A DNA stretch of 64,000 nt from contig CM054061.1 in the NCBI GenBank assembly GCA_028641055.1, positions 56,310,993 through 56,374,992 of the forward strand, in the 5' to 3' direction. Shown here piece after piece: positions 12,333-23,187 of this stretch. The notes under the pieces were generated by a model. It worked only from the letters and a program-made list of their open reading frames with translations. It ran no database searches and was not told the DNA's origin. This DNA is from Alopecurus myosuroides (Eukaryota > Streptophyta > Magnoliopsida > Poales > Poaceae). Each line of letters starts with the position of its first letter. Position 1 is the first letter of the stretch. The translations under genes and the position numbers were made by a program.

Positions 12333-13376
12333 TATCTGCTACCTGATGCTGTGTCGTATGCGTCAGTCGGTCAATAGGCCGCTTAAACAATTATTTCTTG
12401 ATGATGCGTCTGTGCACCTTTGATGCTGGTACCCAAATTTGTAATGCACTTTAAGTTCTTGATACGCCTTGTGCCTCTTCTGAATATTGGGATGATTTTA
12501 TATTTATCCATCTTTGAGCCCACTCGTTCTTGATATCCGACTTTCTTTATGATTCCTTTTGTGAGACTCGGTTTCCGAGTTTCATGGATTTTGACAAGCG
12601 GACTTTTCTCTAAGTCCCTAAGTCCCCAAAACTCGGATGTTTGGGTTTTTTGAGCTTCAGCAACTGAACAACTTTTCCTTTTTCGAAATCCCCAGTCCCC
12701 AAGACCAAAAATGCCGAGTCTGGGATGTGTGGTCTTTCCAATAGAACAAGTTGTTTGCTGCTAAGCCCAAACCCAGAGCCGTTTCACATAGGTATTGAAG
12801 TTATGCTTGATAAACATTGAGTTTCCGGCTGTTAGCCCTGTACTCTGCATAACTTGTGGTTTGGATGACCCTTTTGACTATCTTGTACTGTAAGCCGGCT
12901 TTCGCGTGGATACCATGTTGTTACATCTATACGAAAACAGGGTCAGGCAAGTCCCATTGGGCTTCATGGCTGATTGTAATCATAAGCGAGAAAATCATGC
13001 CACTTTAGTGCGAGTCACATCGAGCTTAAGTAAGAAAAGTCAAGAAAATTTGGCTCCTTTGTCCGGTTATAAGATTGCAGCCGTACTCGTTTGCGAGTAA
13101 TCAGCCCTTATAACTCATAGGCATCAAGGCCGGGTCATTGAGTTTGTAACTGTGCTATTCAAGCAATCAGCCCCCAAGACCTAGATATATGCAACATACG
13201 GAGAGTGAAGAACGTAAGAATAACAACCTCTTTATTTGATATGCGAAAGTTAGGTCAGCAAGCCGCCTCATTAAAAACCCATCCAGTCCCCAAGGGTGCC
13301 CTGGATAGGAAAAGAGTGCGTCTGAAAACCTGCCGCCTGTTACATCGTGCAAGTCCACTTGCCAATATAGTCTATA
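12333..13376. other. Convergent spacer between antisense gene and pol in E
   Basis: About 1 kb lying 3' of both the antisense gene and the minus-strand pol. T-rich with several AATAAA-like words, so transcription end sites for both are plausible. No convincing ORF (two 63-76 codon frames near 13200 look like shadows). Confidence 0.45.
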
Positions 13377-14909
13377 CTAAGTATAGTAGGGACGTAGCTG
13401 AGCCACGTTCCATGGTCTGTCTCTTTCCTGCATAGACGAAGTGGTATGAGCGGTGTCATTAACTGTGGCCGACTCTTCCCTTGCATCTATCAAGTAATAC
13501 GATCCGTTGTGCAGATTCCGGCTTATGATAAACGGCCCTTCCCATGGTGGTGATAACTTGTGTTTCCCTTCGTTTGACTGTACCAGACGCAAGACCAAGT
13601 CTCCTTCCTGGAAGACCCGGGTTTTCACGCGCCGGCTATGATACCTCCGTAAATCTTGCTGATATATGGCTGACCTTTCCAGGGCTTGTTCCCTTTGTTC
13701 TTCTAACATATCTACGGCATCCTGCCGGGTCTTCTCGTTCTCTACCTCGACGTAAGCTGATACTCGAGGCGAATCATGAATAATATCACTCGGCAACACC
13801 GCTTCCGCACCATAAACCATGAAGAATGGTGTCATCTGAGTAGATCTGTTAGGTGTAGTGTTGATACCCCAAACCACGGAAGGTAGTTCTTCAACCCATG
13901 CACCCGCAGCCCTGATGCAAGGGACTCGCAGCCGTGGTTTTAGTCCACGAAGTAACTCTTGGTTTGCCCTCTCCACTTGTCCATTGGCCTGCGGATGAGC
14001 CACTGATGCTACGTCAAGCCGGATTCCATTGTTGCCACAGAACTTCTCCATCGCGCCAAGGGACATGTTGGTTCCATTGTCGGTAATTATGCTGTGGGGA
14101 TACCCGAACCGGTAGATAATTCTTTTCAGGAACTTGACTGCTGTAACTGCTTCACAATTGGTGACTGGCATAACCTCAACCCATTTAGTAAACTTGTCAA
14201 TGGCCACCAAAAGATGTGTCTTCTTGCAAGGTGACATGTGAAAGGGACCAACCATGTCCATACCCCAAACAACGAACGGCCAAGTTAACGGAATAGTCCG
14301 CAATTCCATAGCCGGCACGTGGGTTTGGCGAGCGTACCTTTGACATCCGTCACACCTTGCCACTAAGCGCTCCGCATCTGCTAGAGCCGTGAGCCAGAAA
14401 AATCCGTGTCGATAAGCTTTGGCCACAAGGGATCTTGTGGATGCATGATGCCCACAATCACCTTCATGGATTTCTTTGAGAATCTGTCGGCCTTCTTCTG
14501 GTGCTACACAGCGCAAAAAGACTCCTGCTGCACTTCTCTTGTATAACTCCCCATTGATGATAGAATATCCTTTTGCTCGCCTCAAAATTTGCCTTGCTAA
14601 CACCTCCTGCTGTGGTAACTCGCCTCGTGATAGGTAGGCCAAAAACGGTTCTGTCCACTCGGGAACGTCGCGTACAGTGGCCACGAGCTCCAAATCCGGG
14701 TCTTGATTTGCCAGTTCTTCTTCAGACTCGGTTTTAACTGATGGTCGCCATAATTCATCCAGGAAGACATTAGGTGGAACCGGATCTCTGCGCGAGCCGA
14801 GTCTAGCGAGGGCGTCTGCTGCCTCATTCTTTCTTCTGTCTATGTGCTCCACCTCATATCCGGAGAAACATCCTGCAACCCTATCAACCTCTCTGCGGTA
14901 TGCTGCCAT
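13377..14909 (-). pseudogene. Integrase region of element E
   Basis: Open for 510 codons. It contains the HHCC zinc-binding region (GHHASTRSLV then CDGCQRYA) and the catalytic core with Asp in WGMDMVGPF, Asp in IITDNGTNM and Glu in NGQVERANQELL, 36 residues after the second Asp as in the DD35E family. The C-terminal part has the FQEGDLVLRLV and WEGPFII motifs of the GPY/F-type module. No chromodomain is seen. The upstream junction with RNase H is a frameshift near 14905. Otherwise the integrase looks intact. Confidence 0.88.
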
Positions 14910-16015
14910 AGTTGTTCCTTTCTATCCCAAGTTCCTGATACCTGCTGTACCACAAGGTCCGAATCTCCAAAGCATCGTATCCTCTTAATGTTCATCTCCT
15001 TGGCTACTTTTAAGCCATGCAATAGGGCCTCATACTCGGCCACGTTGTTGGAACAATCAAAGTGAATCTGTAGCACGTAACTCAATTTGTCTCCTTTGGG
15101 TGATGTTAGCACCACTCCAGCTCCTGATCCCTCATACTGCTTGGATCCATCGAAGTGCATGATCCAAGATTCGGAGTTTGGAGCAAAGGTGGTCATGCCT
15201 GTGTGTGTCCAGTCATTAACGAAATCGACCAAAGCCTGAGATTTAATTGCTGACCTGGGCTCGTAGTTGATGTGATAATCCCCCATCTCTATCGCCCATT
15301 TGGCTATTATTCCTGTCGCATCCGAGTTTCTGATGATATCTGACATTGGTATCGAACTTACCACTGTTATGGGGTGTTCCTGGAAATACGGCTTCAGTTT
15401 CCGGCTGGCCATAAAGACCCCGAAAACTAGCTTTTGCCAATGCGGATAGCGCTGCTTTGCCTCTGATAATACCTCGCTGACGTAATAAACCGGTCTCTGG
15501 ACCGGGTAACCTTTCCCATCCTCTTTACGCTCCACAACAACTACTGCACTAACGGCTCGGGGGCCCGCTGCTACGTATAGCAACATGGGCTCTTTAGGAC
15601 CCGGGGCCGCTAGGACTGGTGCTTCAGATAATTGCTTCTTTAGTGCCTCGAACGCCTCATCCGCCTCTTGATCCCACACGAATTTATCGGATTTCCTCAA
15701 GAGCCGGTACAAGGGTATTGCTTTTTCTCCGAGTCTGGATATAAATCGGCTCAAGGCTGCTACGCAGCCCGTGAGCTTTTGAACATGCTTCAAATTTTCC
15801 GGTTTTTTCAGATTCTGGATAGCTTTTATTTTATCTGGGTTTGCCTCAATTCCTCTCTCGGAAACGATAAAGCCGAGTAATTTCCCAGCTGGAACTCCAA
15901 ATACACACTTCGTCGGGTTAAGCTTCATCTGATACCTCCTCAAGTTCTTGAACGTCTCCTTTAGATCGTCGATAAATGTCTCTGCCTTCCTGGTCTTGAT
16001 AACCACATCATCCAC
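14840..16015 (-). pseudogene. RT C-terminal part and two RNase H domains, element E
   Basis: Starts just after the YVDD box of RT. It continues through the thumb and connection (LNPTKCVFGVPAGKLLGF), a first, degenerate RNase H (MLLYVAAGPRAVSAVVV and YVSEVLSEAKQRYPHWQK), then a second archaeal-type RNase H (WIMHFDGSKQYEGSGAGVVL, NVAEYEALLHGL, FGDSDLVVQQV). The second carries the Asp-Glu-Asp residues expected for catalysis. Dual RNase H is a known mark of the Tat/Ogre lineage. The frame ends in a frameshift at the integrase boundary. Confidence 0.85.
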
Positions 16016-17609
16016 ATAAGCATGGACGTTGCGTCCAATTTGGTCCTCAAAGCACTTCTATATACACCGTTGATAAGTTGCGCCAGCGTTCTTCAATCCA
16101 AACGTCATAGTTTTGTAACAAAAGGCCCCAAAAGGGGTTATAAATGATATTTTCTCCCAATCCTCCCTCTTGAGCTTAATCTGATGATACCTGGAATACG
16201 CGTCCAGAAAGCATAATAGGTCACTTCCAGCTACTGCGTCTATGATCTGATCTATTCTTGGTAGTGCGAACGGATCCTTTGGGCAATGCTTGTTGAGACT
16301 CGTAAAATCAATGCACATCCTCCACTCATTGGTCTTTTTCATCACGAGAACCGGATTTGCTAACCAATCCGGGTGAAATACTTCCATGATGAAGCCGGCT
16401 GTCAGCAGCCGTGCGATTTCTTCTCCTATAGCTTTCCTTCTTTCCTCATTCATCTTCCGCAGGCCCTGCTTCACAGGCCTGGACTTAGGGTCTACGTGCA
16501 AACTGTGTTCTGCCAACTCTGTAGGGATACCCGGCATATCGCTAGGCGTCCAGGCGAATACGTCCGCATTAGAACGAATAAACTCCACAAGTGCTTTCTC
16601 CTGCTCGATGTCCAAGTTAGACCCTATAGTAAATTGCTTAGTGGGATCACCTTCAACAAAAGCTATCATCTTAGTGTCCTGTGCTGCCTTGAATTTCGCT
16701 CTCTCGTCTTCAGTATTCGGTCTTTTCAATGCTGTTCTGTCATCCGGGTCTACTTGAGACCGGTAATACTTGAATTCCTCTTTTCTGCAAGCCTGCTCGG
16801 CCATTACCGAATCTCCTTCATCGCACTTAGCTGCTATATCCCGGCTTCCATGTATGGTGATGGTTTGTTTAGGACCCGGGATTTTTAGCTGTAAATATAC
16901 ATAACACGGCCTAGCCATGAATTTAGCATAAGCCGGCCTTCCGAACAGCGCGTGATAAGGACTGCGCAATTTGACCACCTCGAAAGTGAGCCACTCGACT
17001 CGATAATTATCCTTCGATTCTCCAAAAGCTACCTCCAATGCGATTTTTCCCTCGGGGCATGCTGAGTGACCCGACACTATCCCATGAAAAATTGTTGAGC
17101 TTTTCTGTAGCTGAGACTCCTTGAGATCCATGCGTAAAAAGGTTTCCCAATACAGAATATTGATGCTGCTTCCGCCATCCATCAGGACCTTTTTCAACTC
17201 GTAGCCATTGACCTGTGGTGCGACTACCAATGCTAAGACTCCCGGGTGTTCTATTCTTTCCGGGTGATCTCTTCTGCTCCACGTTATATCTTGTTCGGAC
17301 CATCTCAGGTATCCCGGCGCAACCGGGGAAACCGAGTTTACCGCTTGCTTCAGTGTCTTTTTGTCCCTATTGGAAGTTCCTGTAGTATGCACATGATATT
17401 GTCCTTTAAAACCAGATGTACGTACCATACCGATGAAGATGCTGATCTGGCCGATTGTCACGATAGACCCGGATGCGAGGTGATCCGACTCTGGCCCCCA
17501 ACCGGAATCGTCCACCATCTTCTCTCCTTCGTGGTCGGTGTAGATCTCGCCGATGACTAGATTCTCCATGTTCTTCCGAGCTTCTCCCGTGATGTAAACA
17601 CCTTTGGAC
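16016..17609 (-). pseudogene. Protease and RT N-terminal part, element E
   Basis: The open frame reaches from inside the 5' LTR (17758) to a TAG at about 16058. Only the part after the primer site is likely coding. The protease active site reads VLMDGGSSINILYWETF (D-G-G-S rather than D-S/T-G-A). RT motifs are DLLCFLDAYSRYHQI and FGLKNAGATYQR. The TAG replaces a Gln codon just before the YVDD segment, and the frame is unchanged across it. Immediately after the primer site comes TGEARKNMENL, then protease, with no gag core or zinc knuckle. In autonomous relatives gag would stand here. Confidence 0.82.
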
Positions 17610-17633
17610 GCATGCCCCACGGTGGGTGCCAAC
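17610..17633 (-). other. Primer binding site of element E
   Basis: On the minus strand the 5' LTR is followed at once by TTGGCACCCACCGTGGGG. This is the usual position for tRNA priming and fits the TGGCRCCCACCGTGGGG form common in grass Tat-like elements. Confidence 0.65.
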
Positions 17634-18106
17634 TGTCGTGGGATAATCACGGCAGATGTTACCGGGGGTAACTGATCTTGGGGCAAGACGACACAGGCGT
17701 TTGGGAGAGGGTTTAGCTCAGAGGAAAACATGATGGTACTCGATCTGGTAGCCGGCAATCAAGCCGCCGAGTCTCCGATCTCGATATATTAACTCAACTC
17801 TCGTGTTACACTGGATGCTCGATATGAAGCGATATTGCTAGAACTCTTGGATTTCTAACCTAGACCGAGGGGCCGGTTTATAAAGCACCCGGACCCCCTG
17901 GCTTACCCTCCAAGGCGCACCCTGAATCCTACCTGGACACTGCATACAAACCCTAGCTTTCCTTATCGTAACCCACAATTCGGGTTACCAAGCCTATGAA
18001 CTTGGGCCTTCTAGAAGTTCCCTTATCCTTAGCCGGATCCTGCGCAGCGTCCTTTAGGCCGGGTTACACCTTGGCGTTGGCCTACCGGGTTATCATCCCT
18101 CCATCA
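17634..18106 (-). repeat. 5' LTR of element E
   Basis: 473 bp, same borders as 7470-7942. Followed on the right by the target duplication CTATG at 18107-18111 and then by the continuation of element A pol. Confidence 0.95.
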
Positions 18107-18111
18107 CTATG

Positions 18112-18800
18112 TACCATTTGTTTTTTATGATGATTGTAAGGAAGATTTTGAAACTTTAAAGAAGGCTTTAACTACTGCTCCTATTGTGCAACCGCCTGAT
18201 TGAAATTTACCTTTTGAAATTATGTGCGATGCTAGTGATTTTGCTGTAGGTGTTGTTCTTGGATAGCGCATAGATAAGAAGGTTAATGTTATTCATTATG
18301 CTATTAAGACTCTTGATGCTGCTCAAAAGAATTATAATACTACCGAAAAAGAGTTCTTATTTGTAGTTTTTGCATGTGATAACTTTAGGCCTTATATTGC
18401 TGACTCAAAGGTTACTATTATACTGATCATGCTGCTATTAGATACCTTATGGAAAATAAAGATGTGAATCCTAGTCTTATTAGATGGGTGTTGCTTTTAC
18501 AAGAGTTTGATTTCCATATTGTGGATAGGAAGGGTGCTGAAAATCCTGTTGCTGATAACTTGTCTAGATTGGAAAACATTACTTTTGATCCTATTCTTGT
18601 TAATGATAGTTTTCTGAATGAACAATTGGCGGCAATAAAGGTAAAACTCCAAAATAGTCCATGGTATGCTGATTACGCCAACTTTATTGTTTCAAAGTAT
18701 TTGCCTCCAACATTTACGGCTCAAAAAAGAAGAAATTATTCTATGATTTGCGGCATTATTTTTAGGATGACCCACATTTATATAAATAAGGAGTAGATAA
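18112..18800 (+). pseudogene. RNase H region of element A
   Basis: Continues the RT of A after E is removed. It shows FEIMCDASDFAVGVVLG, YYATEKE-like NTTEKEFL and the [18 protein letters not shown] tail typical of Ty3 RNase H. A TGA at 18201, a TAG at 18264 and a frameshift near 18415 break it. The longest intact stretch is 18449-18796. Confidence 0.8.
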
Positions 18801-18805
18801 TATTA

Positions 18806-20085
18806 TGAGAAGACGTGTTCCAGATCATGTACAACGTGAATTATTGAAGAAGTGCCATATTGGTGCTTATGGAGGACATCACGCTGGAGATAGAAACGCA
18901 CAGATGGTTCTACAATCAGGTTTATATTGGCCTACTCTCTTTAAAGATGCACGTAAATTTATTTTGTCTTGTGATGAATGTTAAAGAGTAGGAAATATCT
19001 CTAGACGTAATGAAATGCCTATGAGTTATTATCTTGTTATTGAACCTTTTGATTGTTGGGGATTTGACTTTATGGGTCCTTTTCCTCCTTCAAATGGCTA
19101 TACACATATACGTGTTGTTGTTGATTATGTTACTAAATGGGTAGAAGCTATACCTACTAAAATTGTTGATGGAGAAACCTCGTTAAAAATTCTTAAAGAT
19201 GTTATTTTTCCTAGGTTTGGTGTGCCTAGATATCTTATGACAGATGGAGGTTCTCATTTTATTCATGGTTGTTTTAGAAAAGCCCTTGCCAAATCTGATG
19301 TTAATCATAGAATTGCATCAACTTATCATCCCCAAACTAGTGGGCAAGTAGAATTATCAAATAGAGAAATTAAATCTATCTTGCAAATGACTTTTAATAA
19401 ATCTAGGAAGAATTGGTGTGATAAGTTGACTGATGCTTTATGGGCTTATAGAACTGGTTATAAAAATCCTATGGGCATGTCTCCTTATAAAATGGTTTAT
19501 GGAAAAGCTTGTCACTTTCCTTTAGAATTAGAACACAAAGCTTATTGGGCAGTGAAAGAATTAAATAAAGATTTTAAACTTACTGGTAAGAAAAGAATGC
19601 TTGATTTCAATCATTTAGATAAATGGAGATGTGAAGGTTATGAAAATGCCAAGCTCTTTAAAGAGAAAGTTAAACAATGGCATGATAAAAGAATCCTTAA
19701 AAGAGAGTTTCATGTTGGTGAGAAAGTTCTATTGTATCGGTCTCGTCTTTGATTCTTTGCAGGAAAATTACTCTCCCGATGGGAAGGACCTTATATTATT
19801 AAAGAAGTGTATCATTCAAGGGAAATTAAAATTTCTTCCATCAAGGATAACACTACACAAGTGGTAAATGGGCAAAGACTCAAACATTATATTTTTGGGG
19901 ATTCCTATGATGAAGATGTTGATGTTATTGAAGTAATGACTCCCGATAAATTCATTAATTGGAGGGAAGATTCCAGAATCTGCAGAGTCAGTTTTGGAAT
20001 AGGTAGCAGTTCTATTAAGAAAAAGTTCGTAGATTACCTTTTCAGGTATTATTTATCGATTTTTGGAAAATATGAAAAATACTGA
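18806..20085 (+). pseudogene. Integrase of element A
   Basis: The HHCC domain (KCHIGAYGGHHAGDRN then CDEC) is followed by a TAA at about 18982. The catalytic core is open at 19015-19752: Asp in WGFDFMGPFPP, Asp in YLMTDGGSHF, Glu in SGQVELSNREIK. A frameshift at about 19752 moves the C-terminal part into the 19807-20085 frame (GEKVLLYRSRL, then WEGPYIIKEVYH-like sequence). It ends near the start of the 3' region. The core residues are kept, so the decay is by stops rather than active-site loss. Confidence 0.85.
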
Positions 20086-20234
20086 GCCGAAGAGGAGTTG
20101 GAAAAGGTGTCTGGAGGCACCACACCATGCGGCGGACCCACCCCTGGCCGCGCCAGCCTTTTGTGTGGGCGCCCCAGAGCCTCTCTCTGACTCGTTTTCG
20201 ACCTGGACTTTCCTTTTGTTACGTATTTTTTTCC

Positions 20235-20242
20235 TATATAAT
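20235..20242 (+). promoter_or_regulatory. TATA-like box upstream of 3' ORF of element A
   Basis: TATATAAT lies 95 bp upstream of the ATG at 20337, within an otherwise GC-rich stretch with no other ORF. This would fit an internal promoter or subgenomic-type start for the 3' ORF. Confidence 0.4.
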
Positions 20243-20336
20243 CCCCGGGATCCCCCGAGGTCCATATATCGTTTTCTCGTCGTGTTTCTGTTTCGAGCTG
20301 TTTCTCCCAGGTTACATCTTCAGATCTAGAGCCACA

Positions 20337-20837
20337 ATGTCTTCTCCCGTATCTCCCAAAGACAGTTTCTTTGAGTGCATCGTCAATCCGTACATGAACG
20401 AGTTGAAGATGCATCCCAAAGAGCTGCTGCTCAAGGATGGACAGGTGCATATTAAAGATGTTTGGGTCCCTAAAGGAGAAGGTAGTTTAGAAGCTAGGAT
20501 GGAAGAGCTGGAGCAAGATGTCTTTAGGTACAAGAATATGGCGGAGCGTGAAGTTGAGATCATCCACATGATAAAGACAGAACAAATTGTTGAGTACAAG
20601 GAGACTTTGAAGGTTTGGGAGGAAATTTTCTCACTCACCAAGACCACCAACGAGTTGCAAGCACAACTCTATGATGTGCAGAATCAAAACTGTGAGTATG
20701 AGAACATGGTTAAACATATAAGCTCTGCTGCTAGTTTCAGGATGATGGAGACCAGGACATCATTTATGGATGGAGAACCTTTTCCTTGGAAGTATGATGA
20801 TGGGAATGATTCATCACCACCACCGCCGAAGAATTGA
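20337..20837 (+). CDS. Coiled-coil protein in the env-like position of element A
   Basis: An intact 166-codon ORF between integrase and 3' LTR, the position of env-like ORFs in Athila elements. The start MSSPVSPKDSFFECIV has a good context (ccacaATGt). Residues 45-130 are heptad-rich and strongly charged, fitting a coiled coil. The C-terminus is acidic with a PPPPKN end. No signal peptide or membrane segment is seen, so calling it an envelope is not supported. It is the only undamaged ORF of element A although its pol is ruined. Function unknown. Confidence 0.6.
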   Translation: MSSPVSPKDSFFECIVNPYMNELKMHPKELLLKDGQVHIKDVWVPKGEGSLEARMEELEQDVFRYKNMAEREVEIIHMIKTEQIVEYKETLKVWEEIFSLTKTTNELQAQLYDVQNQNCEYENMVKHISSAASFRMMETRTSFMDGEPFPWKYDDGNDSSPPPPKN

Positions 20838-22537
20838 TTCGTCATTGGTATTGGCATCCCTTGGTTTGTTCCAAGCTTGGGGTAGTGCCGCGGTATCACC
20901 TTTATGTTTCACTCCTTCTTACCTTTTAGTAGAGTCATATCATGAATAGAGAAAATATCATATATTATGGTTTGCAATATGGAAGTGTCACTCCTTAGTT
21001 GGTTATCGTTGTATCCCTTGGTTTGAGTTGCCGTAATGAAATATTAATGAGAAGTTTCATCATCTACTTGTTTTGTTTTATTTTAGTATGCAATTTTTGT
21101 TATGTGATTAATCATGTTATTAGTATTGGTATCAATGTTGGAGCTTCAAGATAATCTAGTTGGTTTTAGCAAACATAGCATTGGTCATTAGCAACAATAT
21201 GTTGAGACTTAAGTAGAAAAAGAGGGAGTTGCATGTAGATATATTATTCCATGACCTTTCTTCTTTGTTAGCTCATAAGCTTAGTATTCCCAAATAAGTT
21301 TTTTTGCACCTTGAAGGAAGATTACATGATTGGCTTTATCATATATGTTTTTGTTTGTTTTACTTCAATTCTTATGCTTGCTACCCAACCTTGCTAGCCA
21401 TAAACCTATACTGAGAGGGAATGCTTCTCGTGCAATCCAAACCTTGAGCCCCAAAACCTTGCCGTTTGTGTCCACCATACCTACCTATCTATGGTAATTA
21501 ACTGCCACTCCAAGTAAATTGCTCATGTGCTACATTTAAAACTTTCAAAATTACTCATGTTTTGTGTTCCTGTTTTTTGCTCATGAGGACGTAAATAGAG
21601 AATCTTTATCTCACTTGTTGATTGGATTTCAAACACCTGGACTAGTGGCTTCATCCGCTCTTGTGAGGGATGACCTTCACTATTTTCCCCCTGGTTTATC
21701 GTCAAAGCATAATCATGTAAAAAAAGAGAATGAGGGATGACCTTCTACACCAGTTGCATCCTTCATATGGGAACCGCTCTTGTGAAGTCTAGTTGGCTTG
21801 TGACGTACTGAATTTTCTGTTTACCATTCGTTGACACTAGCGTACACTTCTCAAAATTAGACACTCCTCCATGGTTTTTGATTGTTGGCAGGCACCCAAG
21901 GATTCGGTTAGCCATGGTTTGTGTAAGATGGATGGGAGGATTTTCATGCATTTTATACATCTGTTTATTAAAATAAAAGCTCTAGCATATGAGTGATCCA
22001 TGCTTCCCTCTGCGAAGGGCCTATCTTTTACATTTATGTTGAGTCAGTAAACCCATTTCCTTCTGTCTTAAGGAAGCATTTGAATTGTTGTGATTCATCC
22101 GACTCCATGTTGATTTACTCAATCATGTTTATTATTCTTCCTTGTTTCTACAAATGATTTTATCTGTTTGAATACCACTTAGGAAGATACCAATGTTTGC
22201 AAAGAGACTGTTATAATTGAGCACGATAAACTCTACAATATAGCTCTAGTATAAAAGACTCTGATCGAAAGATGAGTACACTGTTAATTGTTCTCTGACC
22301 AAGAACGAAGTTTTCCTTTACCAATTTTGATTTACTTTTTGCATCATTATTGTTCCTCTGCTTGTTTCAAGTTTGATTATATGAGAGGTAGTTGCAATCT
22401 AAAATGATTTGTTCTTTGTTAGATGTGATGCCTCTTGTCCGTATTTCATTTATCAACACCTCACTCCATAAACCCGTGGTCATGTTCACTCAGTTCAGTT
22501 TCGCTTGCGGACAAGCGAGGTCTAAGCTTGGAGGAGT
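20838..22537 (+). other. Long non-coding 3' region of element A
   Basis: No gene. Contains several AAGCTTGGGG-like words (20872, 22524), and a block at about 21400-21960 that closely resembles 28540-29060 in element B (shared words include CACTCCAAGTAAATTGCTCATGTG-type sequence). It ends in the purine tract CTAAGCTTGGAGGAGT next to the 3' LTR. Confidence 0.7.
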
Positions 22538-23187
22538 TGATACGTCCATTTTGCATCGGTTTTTTAAATTGTTATTTTCTGTTATTCATTGATATATTTC
22601 ATGTTATGATGCATTACTTTTGTTATTTTACCTTATTTTGCATGTTTCATAATTTTTGGAGAATAAACACCGGGACCAGGAATCTGATGGAAAAAGCACC
22701 GTCGAGATACCATATTTCAGAAGATCAGAAAAAGAGGGGGGACACCGGAGGTGTCTTAGAAGTTCAGAGGAAGACTCCAGGGGCCCACACCATGAGGTGG
22801 CACGCCCCCTGGCCACGCTGCCACGTGGTGTGGCCACCCTGGCCCACCTCTGGTCGAAGTCTTCCGCGTACTTGACCCCCAGGAAACCCTAAGCCCCACA
22901 CCATCATCGAAGAATTATTCCGCCCCCGCCTCGGGGCGGAAAACAACCGAGAGAGAAAAGCTCTCTGGCGGGGAGAAATCTGCGGGGGGGAAATTCCTCT
23001 CCGGAGTGGGAAAATCATCGCCATCGTCACCGTCATCACTCCGGGCATCATCAAGATCGTCATCATCATTATCATCATCATCATCACCACCAGCACCATC
23101 ACCCTCATCATCCAGCGTCATCCCGCTGTAACAATTAGGGGCCTCTATCGTTGTTTAACATTAGATCTCTCTCTTGGTGTGGAATAC
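22538..23187 (+). repeat. 3' LTR of element A, first part
   Basis: Starts TGATACGTCC after a purine tract and aligns with 3086-3740. Interrupted at 23187 by element B; the left duplicate AATAC (23183-23187) pairs imperfectly with ATTAC at 48043-48047. Confidence 0.9.

Larger units (their letters stand above)
7470..18106 (-). mobile_element. Element E: Tat-type Ty3 retrotransposon with antisense gene
   Basis: Inserted in element A pol with target duplication CTATG (7465-7469, 18107-18111). LTRs are both 473 bp and differ at six positions by eye (about 1.3%), so it is young. In its own orientation (minus strand) the order is LTR, primer site, protease, RT, RNase H, second RNase H, integrase, antisense gene, LTR. 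The duplicated RNase H and the extra ORF between integrase and 3' LTR are Tat/Grande-like traits. No gag is recognisable. Length is 10,637 bp. Confidence 0.92.

Noticed and set aside
20127..20336. Upstream extension of the 3' ORF of A to 236 codons
   Set aside because: The extension covers the TATA-like box and GC-rich LTR-like sequence; the ATG at 20337 has the better context.
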